Positions 15,853 to 25,677 of a stretch of 64,000 bases of DNA are shown piece after piece (within the stretch, counting starts at the first letter, position 1; each line of letters opens with the position of its first letter). The DNA comes from Alicyclobacillus fructus (GTDB taxonomy: Bacteria; Bacillota; Bacilli; Alicyclobacillales; Alicyclobacillaceae): assembly GCF_017329605.1 (NCBI RefSeq), contig NZ_JAFMTY010000016.1:1-64000 (forward strand), written 5' to 3'. Below the pieces are notes generated by a model, which worked only from the letters and a program-made list of their open reading frames with translations, was not told the DNA's origin and did not search any database. The translations under genes were made by a program, and so were the position numbers.

Positions 15853-18800
15853 TTATTCCAGCGCGGCTTCCTCCGGCAGCGAGAGTTCGCGTTCTTCGCG
15901 CGACACGCTGCGGAAGGGCCAGAAGTGCGCCTGCCCCACGATGGCGGTGCAGGCGGGAACAAACAGCGCCAGGACGATGAGCGCGTACAGCGCGAGGCCG
16001 ATGATCACCGACAGGCCGATCTCGACCAGCGTGGTGACGCCGGACACCGACATCGAGCCGAACGTGCCCGCCATGATGGCTGCGGCGGAAAAGACCACGT
16101 TGCCCATCTGCCGCATGGCGTACAGCATGGCGCTGCGAAGGTTGAGCTCCGGATGGCGCCTCAGTTCCTCGTCGAAGCGCGACATCAGGAAGATGGAGTA
16201 ATCGACGCCCAGTGCCACGAGCAACAGGAGCGCGAAGAAGGGCACCGTCCAGCTGATGCCCGCCTTGTGGAGGACATCCACAGCCACAAACTGCAGGCAG
16301 GCCATGGTCACAAAGTACGTCCCGGTCAGCGACACAATCACATACAAAGGCGCGATGAGCGATCTCAGCATGATGACGAGCAGGACGAAGATGGAACCCA
16401 GAATGAGCGCCATCATCCGGACGAAGTCCTGATTCGACAGCTGGTTGAGCGCGTATTGGGTCGGCGTCGTCCCTGCGAATCCGACTTGCCCTGCGTGAAT
16501 GGGCGCCGCCGTGAAAGCGGCTTGGGCGACGGTCTCGAGCCGAGGCATCTCGTCAATCGCCGCCATCGAGTACGGGTCGGACTTGAGCGTGACGCGAATG
16601 TCCGCCACGTGACCATCCGGCGAGATGTAGCTGTCGAGCGCCTGACGGAGGCTCGCGTTGGACGAGATCGCAGAAGCCGGCACGTAGAAGCCGGGATCGC
16701 CCGACGTCTGCGCATCGGCGCTTTTCGCGAGCGCGGACTGAACCTGGCCCACGCCGTTCGATAACTTCACGAGCGCGCTGTGGAGCTCGTCTTCCCCTGC
16801 GCCGGCCTGCGCCAGTCCGGCGGAAAATTGGGAAGCCCCCAGAGCCCACTGCCCAAGTCCTGCCTGAAGCTGCGACGCGCCTCCGCTCAGTTGATCAAGC
16901 CCCTGCGCCAAAGAGGAAGCCCCGTGTTGCACCTGCGATAGGCCGGAGGCCAGGCTTTCCGCGCCGGCTGCGGCGCGCCGGTTTCCGTCGGCCAACTGGC
17001 CCGCGCCTGTGGCGACGCGGTTGGCGCCTTGGGCCAGCGCGGACGCGCCGTTGGCCCACTGGCGCGCGCCATTCGCCAATTGATCCGCAGCTTTGGCCGT
17101 CCGCTCTGCGCCCGTCGCGCTGCCCTGTGCCAGCGCGACGATCTGTTGCCAGTTCGGGTCCGCCGCTTCGGCGGGGTGCGCCTTCGTCCACGCCGCGATG
17201 GCGTTGGCGAGTTGTTCAGCCGCCTGCGCCTCGCGGTTCGCACCTTCCGCAAGCGACGTTTCGCCAGACGCAATGTTCTGCGCGGACGCGGACAGTCGTC
17301 CTGCCCCTTGCGCGACCTGTTGCGATCCAGCCGCCACCTGCGCGGCACCATCTGCCAATTGCGCGTTCGCCTGCGCGAGCTGTGACGCCCCGCTCGTCAG
17401 GCTTTCCGCGCCGGCGGCCAGCTTGGACGCGCCCTCCCGGGCCTGTGCGGCGCCCCCGCTCAACTTGCCGCCCGCCTGTGCCAGTTTCTCTGCGCCGCTC
17501 GAGAGCTTGCCGGCCGCGCTCGCCGCCTGAGACGCCGCCTGACTGCCGACGTGGCTCGCCACCTGTTGAAGGCCCGTCCGCACTCTGCCAAGGCCCTGCG
17601 CGGCGAGCTGGTTTTGTTTGGCGAGCTCAAACTCAGAGATGACCTTGCCCGTGGGCCGCGTGGCGCTCTGCACCTGCTGCACAAAGGGCAGCTTGGCGAG
17701 GGACTCCGACACCTGCTCGATGGTCGCCAGTCCTTCCGGGGTGCGAAGATTGTCCGGCGTGTCGATCACGACGTCCATAGGCAGCACCTTGCCGGGGCCG
17801 AAGGCCTTGGACACGACGTGAAAGCCCACCACGGACGGCGCCGTCGGGATGTCGGAGGTCGGATCGAACGTGCGCCGGTCGGTGAACGAGAGAGCGACAG
17901 GCGTCAGAACCACCAGGACCGCGGCGAGCGTCCACCACGGGTAGCGGAGCGCCGTTCTGCCGGTCAGATCCCAGATGCGCGAAGGTTTGTGGCTCGCGCC
18001 ATCCAGTTGCCGCCGCGGCCAGAACACATAACGCCCCAGGGCCATGATGAGCGCCGGGAGGAACGTGAGGCACGCGAACAGCGTCACCGCGATGCCGACC
18101 GCGACGCCGACGCCGGATCGGAAGAGGCCAAACCGCGCGAAGTACAGCGTCGCGAACGAGAGAAAGACGGTGAGGGCGCTGTAGACGACGGTCTTGGCCA
18201 CACCCGACATCGCCCGGGCGAGGGCATCCACGGGCTCGAGCCCTCGACTCGCCTCTTCTCGGAACCGGTTGAGCACAATGATGCTGTAGTCGGTTCCGGC
18301 CCCGAAGATGATGGCGATGAGGAAGGTGTCGGTGAACGTCGAGACCGGCAGCCCGACGTTCGCGAGCACCGCCACCAGGTTGGTCGTCAGCAGATACGAC
18401 AGGCCGATCGAGAGGAGCGTCAGAAACGGAGCCACGGCGGAACGGAACACGACGAGCAAGATGACGAGCACCAGGGCGACGGTCACACCCGCCGTCTTCG
18501 AGGCACCGTCCATCGAGATGTTGATATTGTCGTTTTCGATGGGCGTATCGCCCGTGAACAAGACCTGCGCGTCGTGCGGAGGATTCTGAAAGATTTGATG
18601 GAGTTTGTTCAGAGATGCGTCGGTCGCCCTGGACACGTCGCTTCCCGGAAAGCCGACGGTCGCGATCTCGACCGTATGGTCCGCGCTAAAGAATTGGTTC
18701 TGGACCGATCGCGACTGATTGTAGGCGGCCGTGACGGTCTTCACGCCGTACGCCTCTTTGTGATCGGCCACCTGACGCAGTTTTTGCGTGAACCACGCCT

Positions 18801-19059
18801 CGTCCGCTGCCGTCAGTCCATGCGGGTTATACAGGGCCACCACCGCGCTCGACCCCGACTGGCGCGACGGATCGACTCGTTTCAGCCAGTTGCTGGCGAT
18901 CACGACACTCGACGAATTGGGCAAGAACGCGGTGTTCTTGTGGGCGACGATCGCGTTGAGCTGCGGCAACAGCACGTGCGCGATGGCCACCCCGAGGATC
19001 CAAACGGCGATGATCGCGTACTTGAAGCGCGCGACAACATGGGCGTAGCGCTCTGCCAC
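15853..19059 (-). CDS. MMPL/RND family membrane transporter
   Basis: 1068-residue RND-type permease. TM1 is near residues 13-33; a first extracytoplasmic domain precedes TM2-6 (from about 165), then a second large extracytoplasmic domain, then TM8-12 near the C-terminus. The GTDYS and GVDYS motifs mark the proton-relay helices of both halves. Residues about 485-780 are a long degenerate repeat built on A/S-G-A-x-x-L-A units, as in YhgE/Pip-like proteins, probably an extended helical stalk outside the membrane. AAGGGAGG precedes GTG 19059. Substrate is unknown: lipid, siderophore or drug export are all possible. Convergent with perR. Confidence 0.88.
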   Translation of the reverse strand: MAERYAHVVARFKYAIIAVWILGVAIAHVLLPQLNAIVAHKNTAFLPNSSSVVIASNWLKRVDPSRQSGSSAVVALYNPHGLTAADEAWFTQKLRQVADHKEAYGVKTVTAAYNQSRSVQNQFFSADHTVEIATVGFPGSDVSRATDASLNKLHQIFQNPPHDAQVLFTGDTPIENDNINISMDGASKTAGVTVALVLVILLVVFRSAVAPFLTLLSIGLSYLLTTNLVAVLANVGLPVSTFTDTFLIAIIFGAGTDYSIIVLNRFREEASRGLEPVDALARAMSGVAKTVVYSALTVFLSFATLYFARFGLFRSGVGVAVGIAVTLFACLTFLPALIMALGRYVFWPRRQLDGASHKPSRIWDLTGRTALRYPWWTLAAVLVVLTPVALSFTDRRTFDPTSDIPTAPSVVGFHVVSKAFGPGKVLPMDVVIDTPDNLRTPEGLATIEQVSESLAKLPFVQQVQSATRPTGKVISEFELAKQNQLAAQGLGRVRTGLQQVASHVGSQAASQAASAAGKLSSGAEKLAQAGGKLSGGAAQAREGASKLAAGAESLTSGASQLAQANAQLADGAAQVAAGSQQVAQGAGRLSASAQNIASGETSLAEGANREAQAAEQLANAIAAWTKAHPAEAADPNWQQIVALAQGSATGAERTAKAADQLANGARQWANGASALAQGANRVATGAGQLADGNRRAAAGAESLASGLSQVQHGASSLAQGLDQLSGGASQLQAGLGQWALGASQFSAGLAQAGAGEDELHSALVKLSNGVGQVQSALAKSADAQTSGDPGFYVPASAISSNASLRQALDSYISPDGHVADIRVTLKSDPYSMAAIDEMPRLETVAQAAFTAAPIHAGQVGFAGTTPTQYALNQLSNQDFVRMMALILGSIFVLLVIMLRSLIAPLYVIVSLTGTYFVTMACLQFVAVDVLHKAGISWTVPFFALLLLVALGVDYSIFLMSRFDEELRRHPELNLRSAMLYAMRQMGNVVFSAAAIMAGTFGSMSVSGVTTLVEIGLSVIIGLALYALIVLALFVPACTAIVGQAHFWPFRSVSREERELSLPEEAALE

Positions 19060-19227
19060 GGACTCGCCTCCCTTCGCGCGATGGACGCCACGAACTGATT
19101 TAGTGACCGAAAGAATTCTACCAGGTCGCTGTCAGGATTTCCAGGCGGTCCGCGTTGATCGGCCGCGGCCTGTGCGCAAAGTTCGCAGTTTTGTAGATCG
19201 CTGTTCAAGAAAGCGTTGAGTCATTGA

Positions 19228-19236
19228 TGGTATACT
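19228..19236 (+). promoter_or_regulatory. Possible extended -10 promoter for ccdC
   Basis: TGGTATACT is an extended -10 match in the divergent region before ccdC; no good -35 is seen. The remaining 19060-19227 shows no gene. Confidence 0.4.
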
Positions 19237-19314
19237 CACACGTAGTCCGCATGGTTGAAGCAAGGGACGAACCATGTCAGCTCGTCGGATCTCGCAGGAA
19301 GGCGAGGGGAGAGC

Positions 19315-19830
19315 GTGAATCACAGCGAAATCACCACGCTGATTGCAACCGTGGTCGCCGTCGTGTTTGCCATCACGGTCATCTTCGTGCGCCTTCGGGC
19401 GTCCAAGCGCCCGACGAACGCGCGGAAGATCCTCATTCCGCCGCTCGCCATGAGCACGGGATTCCTGATGTATGTGTTTCCATTCACGCGTGAGCCGATT
19501 CTGTACGCCGTCGCGGCGTTTCTGGTGGGATGCATGTTCAGCTATCCGCTCATCGCGACGAGCCATTTTGATGTGGGCGAGGATGGCGTCTATCTCAAGC
19601 GATCCCGGGCGTTCATCTACATCCTGCTTGGGCTCTTGGTGGTGCGCATCGCGCTGCACAGCCTGGTCGAGCGATATGTGGACGTTTACCAGACTGGGTC
19701 GCTCTTCTTCTGCCTGGCGTTTGGCATGCTCCTGCCGTGGCGCATCGCGATGTTCGTGCGATACAAGCGCTTGGTGCGCGAGATGGAGGCGTCGAAGTCC
19801 GGCGCCAAGACTGAACAGCCTGCGACCTGA
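19315..19830 (+). CDS. ccdC: CcdC family membrane protein
   Basis: 171-residue protein with about five membrane helices that closely follows Bacillus CcdC: FVRLRASKRPTNARKI after TM1, the STGFLMYVFP segment, YLKRSRAFIYILLGLL and a terminal LLPWRIAMFVRYKRL. CcdC is encoded with cytochrome c biogenesis genes in Bacillus, though its own role is unclear and it is dispensable there. Here no ccdA or resA neighbour is visible. GTG 19315 follows GGCGAGGGGAG at correct distance. Confidence 0.82.
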   Translation: MNHSEITTLIATVVAVVFAITVIFVRLRASKRPTNARKILIPPLAMSTGFLMYVFPFTREPILYAVAAFLVGCMFSYPLIATSHFDVGEDGVYLKRSRAFIYILLGLLVVRIALHSLVERYVDVYQTGSLFFCLAFGMLLPWRIAMFVRYKRLVREMEASKSGAKTEQPAT

Positions 19831-19860
19831 CAGGCCGAAGAGCAGCATAGGAGGATGGGT

Positions 19861-21069
19861 GTGCGTAGTCTGCGCGGTTTCGTGATTGCCATCGTGATTG
19901 CCATCATCGTCATCGGGGTGCCTGTCGTTCAGTGGCTGCGCCCCATTCCGCAGGCGGCAGCAAGTGTGGCCGCGCCGCTGCCAAGCGTGATTCAGGGAGA
20001 GAAGCCCGTCATCCAGTGGCCCGCTCAGGGAGAGGCGGCGCTCATGGCCGTCGGCGTGGGCACGTTCGGAACATCCGGACCTCAGGTGTCGGTGCCTATC
20101 GCGAGCGTGACCAAAGTGATGACGGCATACCTGGTGCTGCAGAAACATCCGCTGCAGTTGGGACAGCAGGGGCCCTCGATCACCGTCACGCCGGACGACG
20201 TGAAGGTGTACCAGCAGGACAAGGCCTTGGGGCAGTCCGTGGTCAAAGTCGCGGCGGGGGAGAAGATCACGGAGTATGAGGCGCTTGAGGGACTGCTCCT
20301 GCCGTCCGGGAACAACATGGGGACGCTCCTGGCAAAATGGTGCGACGGTTCCGTGCAGGCGTTCGTCCAGGAAATGAACGCGACCGCGAAGAAGCTTGGC
20401 ATGACCCAGACGCATTATGCGGATCCCACCGGTTATTCGCCCGCGAGCCAGAGCGACGCGGTCGATCAGATGAAGCTGTTCTCGCTCGCGATGCAGAACC
20501 CGGTGTTTCGCCAGATTGTCGGCGAGGCGCAGGCCGAATTGCCTGTCGCGGGGCTCGTCTATAACGTCGACTCGGTGGTCGGGCATGGGACCATCATCGG
20601 GGGCAAGACGGGATCGACGCTCGAAGCGGGCGGATGCTTCGTGTTCGCCGCGCGCAAGGTTGTCGCCGGCCGCGAGGTGTTGATCATCGGCGCGGTGCTG
20701 GGGCAGAAAGGCCCGCAACCTCTTGCTGAAGCGCTGAACGCGGCCGTCGCAATGTCGAAAGACGCTCAGAAGGCGCTGCGATCCGTCCAGCTGATCTCTG
20801 CAGGGCAGACGATCGGGACGCTGTCGGCGCCCTGGGCCAAGCCCGTCACGCTTGTCGCGACGCAATCCGTGCAGGTCATAGGCTGGGGAGGGCTCCCCGT
20901 GCAGCAGTCGTACCGGGCGGTTCTGCTGAATCCGAAGAAGCCGATTCAGCCCAATCAGGTCGTGGGCGAGCTGCAGGTGCAGGTCGGGTCGCAGTTGGTG
21001 CGCGTGCCCGTCGCCGCCGCATCGGCGTTGCCGGCGCCCACGCTCGGCTGGCGCATGAAGCGACTCTGA
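19861..21069 (+). CDS. D-alanyl-D-alanine carboxypeptidase (S11, DacF-like)
   Basis: 402-residue low-molecular-weight penicillin-binding protein trimming the terminal D-Ala of peptidoglycan stem peptides outside the membrane. An N-terminal membrane helix/signal is followed by the S11 motifs SxxK (PIASVTKVM), SxN (PSGNNMG) and KTG (GGKTGST), then a C-terminal beta domain. GTG 19861 is preferred: AGGAGG at 19849-19854 abuts ATG 19855 but is exactly 6 bp from the GTG. The class A PBP gene follows after 27 bp, so the two cell-wall enzymes are probably cotranscribed. Confidence 0.9.
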   Translation: MRSLRGFVIAIVIAIIVIGVPVVQWLRPIPQAAASVAAPLPSVIQGEKPVIQWPAQGEAALMAVGVGTFGTSGPQVSVPIASVTKVMTAYLVLQKHPLQLGQQGPSITVTPDDVKVYQQDKALGQSVVKVAAGEKITEYEALEGLLLPSGNNMGTLLAKWCDGSVQAFVQEMNATAKKLGMTQTHYADPTGYSPASQSDAVDQMKLFSLAMQNPVFRQIVGEAQAELPVAGLVYNVDSVVGHGTIIGGKTGSTLEAGGCFVFAARKVVAGREVLIIGAVLGQKGPQPLAEALNAAVAMSKDAQKALRSVQLISAGQTIGTLSAPWAKPVTLVATQSVQVIGWGGLPVQQSYRAVLLNPKKPIQPNQVVGELQVQVGSQLVRVPVAAASALPAPTLGWRMKRL

Positions 21070-21096
21070 GAAGTCCAATCGATGGAGGTGGGCCGT

Positions 21097-23688
21097 TTGG
21101 TCCGACGATGGATTGCCATCGCCCTAGGGACGGTCGTCGCGCTTGTCGTGGTGATTGCGGTCGGGTTTTACCTTGCGGTGCGGCTCACGCCCTTTAACGC
21201 GAGCCTGCTGGAACAATCGCATGAGCCGACAGTCGTGTACGCCGCCGATGGGTCGAAGCTCCTCACGCTCGGCTCGCCGAACACGGACTTGACGTATAAC
21301 CAGATTCCAAAGGACGTCCAGGACGCGATTGTCGCAACCGAAGATCACACCTTCTGGACCAACACCACGGGCATCGATCTCAAGTCCATCTTTCGCGCGC
21401 TGTTTGTCGACGTCTCCTCGGGGAGCCTGGCGCAGGGCGCGAGCACCATCCCTGAGCAGCTGGCCAAGATGGTGTACCTGACGGATGAGAAGACGTTTGC
21501 CCGCAAGTTCAAGCAGATCATCCTGGGCCTGCAGATTGAGCGCAACTTCACCAAGCAGGAGATCCTGACGATGTACCTCAACCGCATCCCGATGGGCGAG
21601 AGTGCGGTCGGGATCGAGCAGGGAGCGCTCAGGTATTTCGGCATCGACCTGAAGACGGAGCCCGGCAAGTTGACGCTCGCAGACGCGGCGCTCCTCGCGG
21701 GGTTGCCGCAGGCCCCTTCGGCGTACGATCCGCTCGTGCATCCGCAGGCCGCGCTCGCGCGGCGCAATCAGGTGCTGCAAAACATGGTGCGGTACGGCTA
21801 CATCACACAAGCGCAGGCCGACGCCGCAGAGAAACAGCCGCTCGGCGTGTCGTTCCACTCGTTCCCGGGCGATGGTTGGGACACGCAGCCGCTCTTCACC
21901 AACTTCCTGCTCGACTACCTGAACCGGCACGGCATTCCGCCGCAGGAGGTCATGCAGGGGGGACTGAAGATCTACACGACCATCGCCCCCAATGTCCAGA
22001 ACGCCATTGACGAGGTGTTCTGGAGCGGGAAATACGACTCGGACTTCCCGGGGCCGACGACGGGAACCGTGGTGGAGGGCGCCGCTATCTTCGTCGATCC
22101 GAAGACCGGGGCCATCCTGGGCGCGGCCGGATCGCGCCGCCAGGGATACGTGCCGCTCGGGCTGGATCGCGTGTACCAGGCGAGTTCGCCGGGATCGTCC
22201 ATCAAGCCCATCATGGACTACGCGCCGGCCCTGGCCACGGGCAAGTGGACGTACACGTCCATCCTGGACAACACGCCTCAGGACTTCGGCGGCGGATACA
22301 TCCCGCAGAACTGGGATCCGAATGCGCCGCCCAAGGTGACGCTTCAGTACGCGCTCGAGTGGTCGCAGAACGTGGCCTCGGTCTGGCTGTTGTCGCAGAT
22401 CGGCATTGACACGGGCGCGAATTTCGCCAAGGCGGATGGCATTCCGCTCACGCCGAAGGACTATCAGCACCTGGGCATCGCCATCGGCGGCCTGGAGAAC
22501 GGCGTCACGCCGATGGAGATGGTCGCCGCCTACACGCCATTTGACAACAACGGCATCCGGTCGCAGCCGTATCTCATCACGAAGATCGTGAACAGCCAGG
22601 GCGGGATCATCTACCACGAGGGTCCTCAGCAGACCCAGGTGATGTCTCCCGAGGTGGCGCTCGACATGACGCGCCTCATGGAGGACGTTGTCGACTATGG
22701 CACGGGCCAGAATGCGAAGCTTCCAGGCTGGGGCGTCGCGGGCAAGACCGGCACCGTGCAGTACAGCGCCGGCTTGGTCAGCGATCACCCGAACTGGGTG
22801 CGCGACGGCTGGTTCGACGGTTACACGCCGAACCTCGTCGGCAGCATTCACATTGGTTACGATGTGTCGTCGCCGGAGCACCATATGACGATGTCGCCGG
22901 TTGATCCGTCCGCGAACGCGGCCCAGATCTTCCACGACATCATCGCGCTGGCTCTGGCAAACGAGGCGCCGGAACAATTTTCGGCGGGGCCGTATCCGTA
23001 CATCACCGGGACGGCCCAAGGGGTCGACTACGTCAACCAGATGAACAGCGGACAGAGCAACGCGACTGCGACGAACGCCATCACGAATCTGTCCGCGACG
23101 TACGATGCGAACACCAACACGGTGACGCTGTCTTGGTCGGGCAGCTTCTCGCAACCGGTGACCTACGTCGTGACGCGCGTGTCCACGAACGGCGCCGACG
23201 AGACAGTGCCTGTGGGGCAGACGACGGCACAGACCATCACGGACACGTCCGTGCAGCCTAACGAGACCTACATTTACACCGTCCAGGCCACGAGCCAGTC
23301 CACCGGTCAGGACGTCGGCAAGCCTGCGACGGTGACGGTGACCACGAGTCAGGCGACGCCCAACGGTGGCAATCAGACGAACACGTCATCGCCGAACAAT
23401 GGGCTGAACAACACGCTCCCGGGAAACGGGACGGGCGGTCTCGGGAACCAGAGTCCGGGCAACACGGTCATCGGGAACACCACCACGGGCACCGGTAACG
23501 GCATCGGCAACACGGCGAATACGACACCGTCCAACACGACCATCACGTCCACGCCGCCCGAGACCGCCGATTCAAGGCCGAAGTCGCAGGTGGTGTCGCC
23601 GGGGAAAGGCAACGAAGGCTCCGGAAACGGCGCCGCGGGCGGATCGAACACGAGCGCCACGAATGCGAATGCGCAGAATACGCCTTGA
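21097..23688 (+). CDS. Class A penicillin-binding protein (glycosyltransferase-transpeptidase)
   Basis: 863-residue bifunctional peptidoglycan synthase anchored by one N-terminal helix. The GT51 domain (about 60-240) shows ATEDHTFW and QGASTIPEQLAK. The transpeptidase domain shows SxxK (SSPGSSIKP), an SQN motif in EWSQNVASVWL and KTG (AGKTGTVQYS). A fibronectin-III-like domain (about 660-760) is followed by a 100-residue Gly/Asn/Thr/Ser-rich tail, presumably flexible and wall-embedded. TTG 21097 is chosen since GGAGGTG (21084-21090) is 6 bp upstream; ATG 21082 has no site. The tail composition is unusual against the rest of the protein. Confidence 0.92.
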   Translation: MVRRWIAIALGTVVALVVVIAVGFYLAVRLTPFNASLLEQSHEPTVVYAADGSKLLTLGSPNTDLTYNQIPKDVQDAIVATEDHTFWTNTTGIDLKSIFRALFVDVSSGSLAQGASTIPEQLAKMVYLTDEKTFARKFKQIILGLQIERNFTKQEILTMYLNRIPMGESAVGIEQGALRYFGIDLKTEPGKLTLADAALLAGLPQAPSAYDPLVHPQAALARRNQVLQNMVRYGYITQAQADAAEKQPLGVSFHSFPGDGWDTQPLFTNFLLDYLNRHGIPPQEVMQGGLKIYTTIAPNVQNAIDEVFWSGKYDSDFPGPTTGTVVEGAAIFVDPKTGAILGAAGSRRQGYVPLGLDRVYQASSPGSSIKPIMDYAPALATGKWTYTSILDNTPQDFGGGYIPQNWDPNAPPKVTLQYALEWSQNVASVWLLSQIGIDTGANFAKADGIPLTPKDYQHLGIAIGGLENGVTPMEMVAAYTPFDNNGIRSQPYLITKIVNSQGGIIYHEGPQQTQVMSPEVALDMTRLMEDVVDYGTGQNAKLPGWGVAGKTGTVQYSAGLVSDHPNWVRDGWFDGYTPNLVGSIHIGYDVSSPEHHMTMSPVDPSANAAQIFHDIIALALANEAPEQFSAGPYPYITGTAQGVDYVNQMNSGQSNATATNAITNLSATYDANTNTVTLSWSGSFSQPVTYVVTRVSTNGADETVPVGQTTAQTITDTSVQPNETYIYTVQATSQSTGQDVGKPATVTVTTSQATPNGGNQTNTSSPNNGLNNTLPGNGTGGLGNQSPGNTVIGNTTTGTGNGIGNTANTTPSNTTITSTPPETADSRPKSQVVSPGKGNEGSGNGAAGGSNTSATNANAQNTP

Positions 23689-23694
23689 GCCCAT

Positions 23695-23733
23695 GGGGCT
23701 GGCCCAACGCCACAGACGCGGCGGGTCAGCCCC
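23695..23733 (+). terminator. Hairpin after the class A PBP gene
   Basis: GGGGCTGGCCC and GGGTCAGCCCC pair over 10 of 11 positions across a 17-nt loop, just after the stop codon. No real T tract follows. Confidence 0.5.
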
Positions 23734-23760
23734 GCTTGCTGATGGCGGGTTTACGACCCA

Positions 23761-23790
23761 TGGACGAAGGGCGTGGCCATGATTTATAGT
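23761..23790 (+). promoter_or_regulatory. Possible manC promoter
   Basis: TGGACG and TATAGT with 18 bp between them, about 70 bp before the manC start. Weak -35, so only tentative. Confidence 0.4.
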
Positions 23791-23858
23791 GGGAACTGTG
23801 AGTGATGGGGCCCGGATCCATCCGCCACACCGATACATCCTAGGGAAAGGAGTGGTGC

Positions 23859-25235
23859 ATGGTGAAACTGGTCCTTTTGAGCGGCGGTTCGGGAAAACGC
23901 CTCTGGCCCATGTCGAACGATGTCCGATCCAAGCAGTTTTTGCGCATCCTGCCTCGCCCGGACGGGGAGGGCCTGGAGTCGATGCTGCAGCGCGTCTGGC
24001 GACAAATCGGACAGGCGGGCCTCGCGGCCGATGACGTGTTCGTCTGCGCATCCAAGCCTCAGGTGGAGGTCATTCACGCGCAGATCGGCGAGATCGACGT
24101 GATTGAGGAACCCGCGCGGCGAGATACGTTTGCGGCGATTGCGCTGTCCACCTTATACCTTGTCGATGAGCGAGGACTGAATCCCGATGAGCCGGTGGTC
24201 GTCTGCCCCGTGGACCACTTCGTGGACGATCACTACTTTCAGGAAATTCAGCGCCTTGGTCCCATCCTGCTGCGCGAAGGCGCCGAGATGGCGCTGATGG
24301 GGGTGTGGCCCACGGAGCCGACGAGCAAATTCGGCTACATCGTGCCCGAGGCCCGGACGGACGGCGACTGTTTCCGCGTGAAGCGGTTCGTGGAAAAGCC
24401 CGAGCGCGCCGTGGCCGAGGAACTGATTCGGGAGGGAGCGCTCTGGAACTGCGGCGTCTTCGCCTTTCAGCCGCGCACCATCCTCCGCATCCTGCGCGAT
24501 CGCGGCCTGCCGTCGACGTACGCGGACGCTCGCCGAGGCTTCGATCAGTTCCCCAAGCGCAGCTTCGACTACGAAGTCGTGGAGAAGCTCTCTTCCATCG
24601 TGGCGCATCCGTATCGCGGCACGTGGTCCGATCTCGGCACGTGGTCGTCATTGGCCGAGCAGATGGAGAGCGAGGCGGTCGGCCGCGCCATTCTGTCGCA
24701 ATGTGAAGACACGCACGTCGTCAACGAGCTCGGCCTGCCCGTGGTGGCGCTTGGGTTGAAGAGCGCCATCGTCGTCGCGACGCCAGACGGTATTCTGGCG
24801 GCGGACAAGGATCTCGCCGCGGGCCTGAAGGACGTCGTTGCGCCGCTCGACAATCGGCCGATGTACGAAGAGCGCCGCTGGGGCAGGTACCGCGTCATCG
24901 ACTATCAGTTGCTCGAAGACGAGACGGAAGTGCTGACCAAGTGCGTCGAGCTCCTTCCCGGGCGCAACCTCAGCTATCACCGGCACAAGTGGCGCGAGGA
25001 GATTTGGACCATCATCGAGGGCGAGGGCGAGATCGTCGTCGATGACCGGTGGCAGAGGGTTGCGGCTGGCGATATTGTGCGCGCGCCGCAGGGCGTGTGG
25101 CACGCGATTCGCACGGAGAAGGGCATGCAATTCATCGAAGTGCAGCGCGGGCGAGGCCTGGTGGAGGAGGACATCGAGCGCAAATATCTGACCTGGGACG
25201 AACTCCAGGCGGTCCTGCCAGGACTCCCGCGCTAA
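23859..25235 (+). CDS. manC: Mannose-1-phosphate guanylyltransferase (type II GMP/PMI)
   Basis: 458-residue bifunctional-type enzyme making GDP-mannose, and possibly also converting fructose-6-P to mannose-6-P. The nucleotidyltransferase domain (1-280) starts with LLSGGSGKRLWPMS and has FVEKPERAVAEEL. The C-terminal cupin (from about 345) shows the isomerase-like metal site in LSYHRHKWREEIWTIIEGEGE. AAAGGAG is 6 bp before ATG 23859. It is probably used for exopolysaccharide or S-layer/spore glycan synthesis; no glycan cluster is nearby. The stop overlaps the next, convergent gene by 4 bp. Confidence 0.9.
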   Translation: MVKLVLLSGGSGKRLWPMSNDVRSKQFLRILPRPDGEGLESMLQRVWRQIGQAGLAADDVFVCASKPQVEVIHAQIGEIDVIEEPARRDTFAAIALSTLYLVDERGLNPDEPVVVCPVDHFVDDHYFQEIQRLGPILLREGAEMALMGVWPTEPTSKFGYIVPEARTDGDCFRVKRFVEKPERAVAEELIREGALWNCGVFAFQPRTILRILRDRGLPSTYADARRGFDQFPKRSFDYEVVEKLSSIVAHPYRGTWSDLGTWSSLAEQMESEAVGRAILSQCEDTHVVNELGLPVVALGLKSAIVVATPDGILAADKDLAAGLKDVVAPLDNRPMYEERRWGRYRVIDYQLLEDETEVLTKCVELLPGRNLSYHRHKWREEIWTIIEGEGEIVVDDRWQRVAAGDIVRAPQGVWHAIRTEKGMQFIEVQRGRGLVEEDIERKYLTWDELQAVLPGLPR

Positions 25236-25552
25236 CCTCGGAGAAACGCCTGGATGGCGTTGGCGAGATCGATCACGTCTCCAAACCGGTACTGGACGTG
25301 ATCGATCTCGCCGTTTTTCACGTAGAGAAGCGCTGGCACGCTTTCGATTTTCCACGACTGCATCGCCTCGGGGGCGAGATTGGCGTCGAGATCGTAGAGC
25401 GGCAAGGCATGTCCGCGGGCCGCGTCGACGACTTCCAACATGCGCCGCGCGAGTTGACACGTGCCGCAGAGCGGTGTGTGGACGAAGACGAGGGCCTCGC
25501 GGGGCAATGCGCCGAGCCCCTCAGGCTTGGTTCCTGGAAACGGCGTGAACAT
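25232..25552 (-). CDS. Thioredoxin-like protein (YusE-like)
   Basis: 106-residue thioredoxin-fold protein with the redox motif PLCGTCQLARRML (CGTC instead of CGPC) and the cis-Pro segment SVPALLYVKNGE. It resembles Bacillus YusE, whose gene neighbours yusF; here the YusF-like toprim gene is also close (26109). It is likely a cytoplasmic thiol oxidoreductase with unknown partner. ATG 25552 is taken because GGAGGG lies upstream, though about 11 bp away. Upstream in-frame codons are Pro/Arg-rich and implausible. The 3' end overlaps manC by 4 bp. Confidence 0.78.
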   Translation of the reverse strand: MFTPFPGTKPEGLGALPREALVFVHTPLCGTCQLARRMLEVVDAARGHALPLYDLDANLAPEAMQSWKIESVPALLYVKNGEIDHVQYRFGDVIDLANAIQAFLRG

Positions 25553-25677
25553 GGCTGTCTGCTCCCTCCGGCGTGGACTTGGCGGGGGCCCTGGACATTC
25601 GCCCGCACCATCGCGTTCATCCCGCATTCTATGGCAATGTGCCGACCGGCACAAACCTGTCGGAGGAGGGAACGCGG

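Noticed and set aside
19132-23154. Long minus-strand open frames antisense to dac and pbp genes
   Set aside because: Composition typical of antisense frames, whereas the plus-strand genes have complete penicillin-binding motifs.
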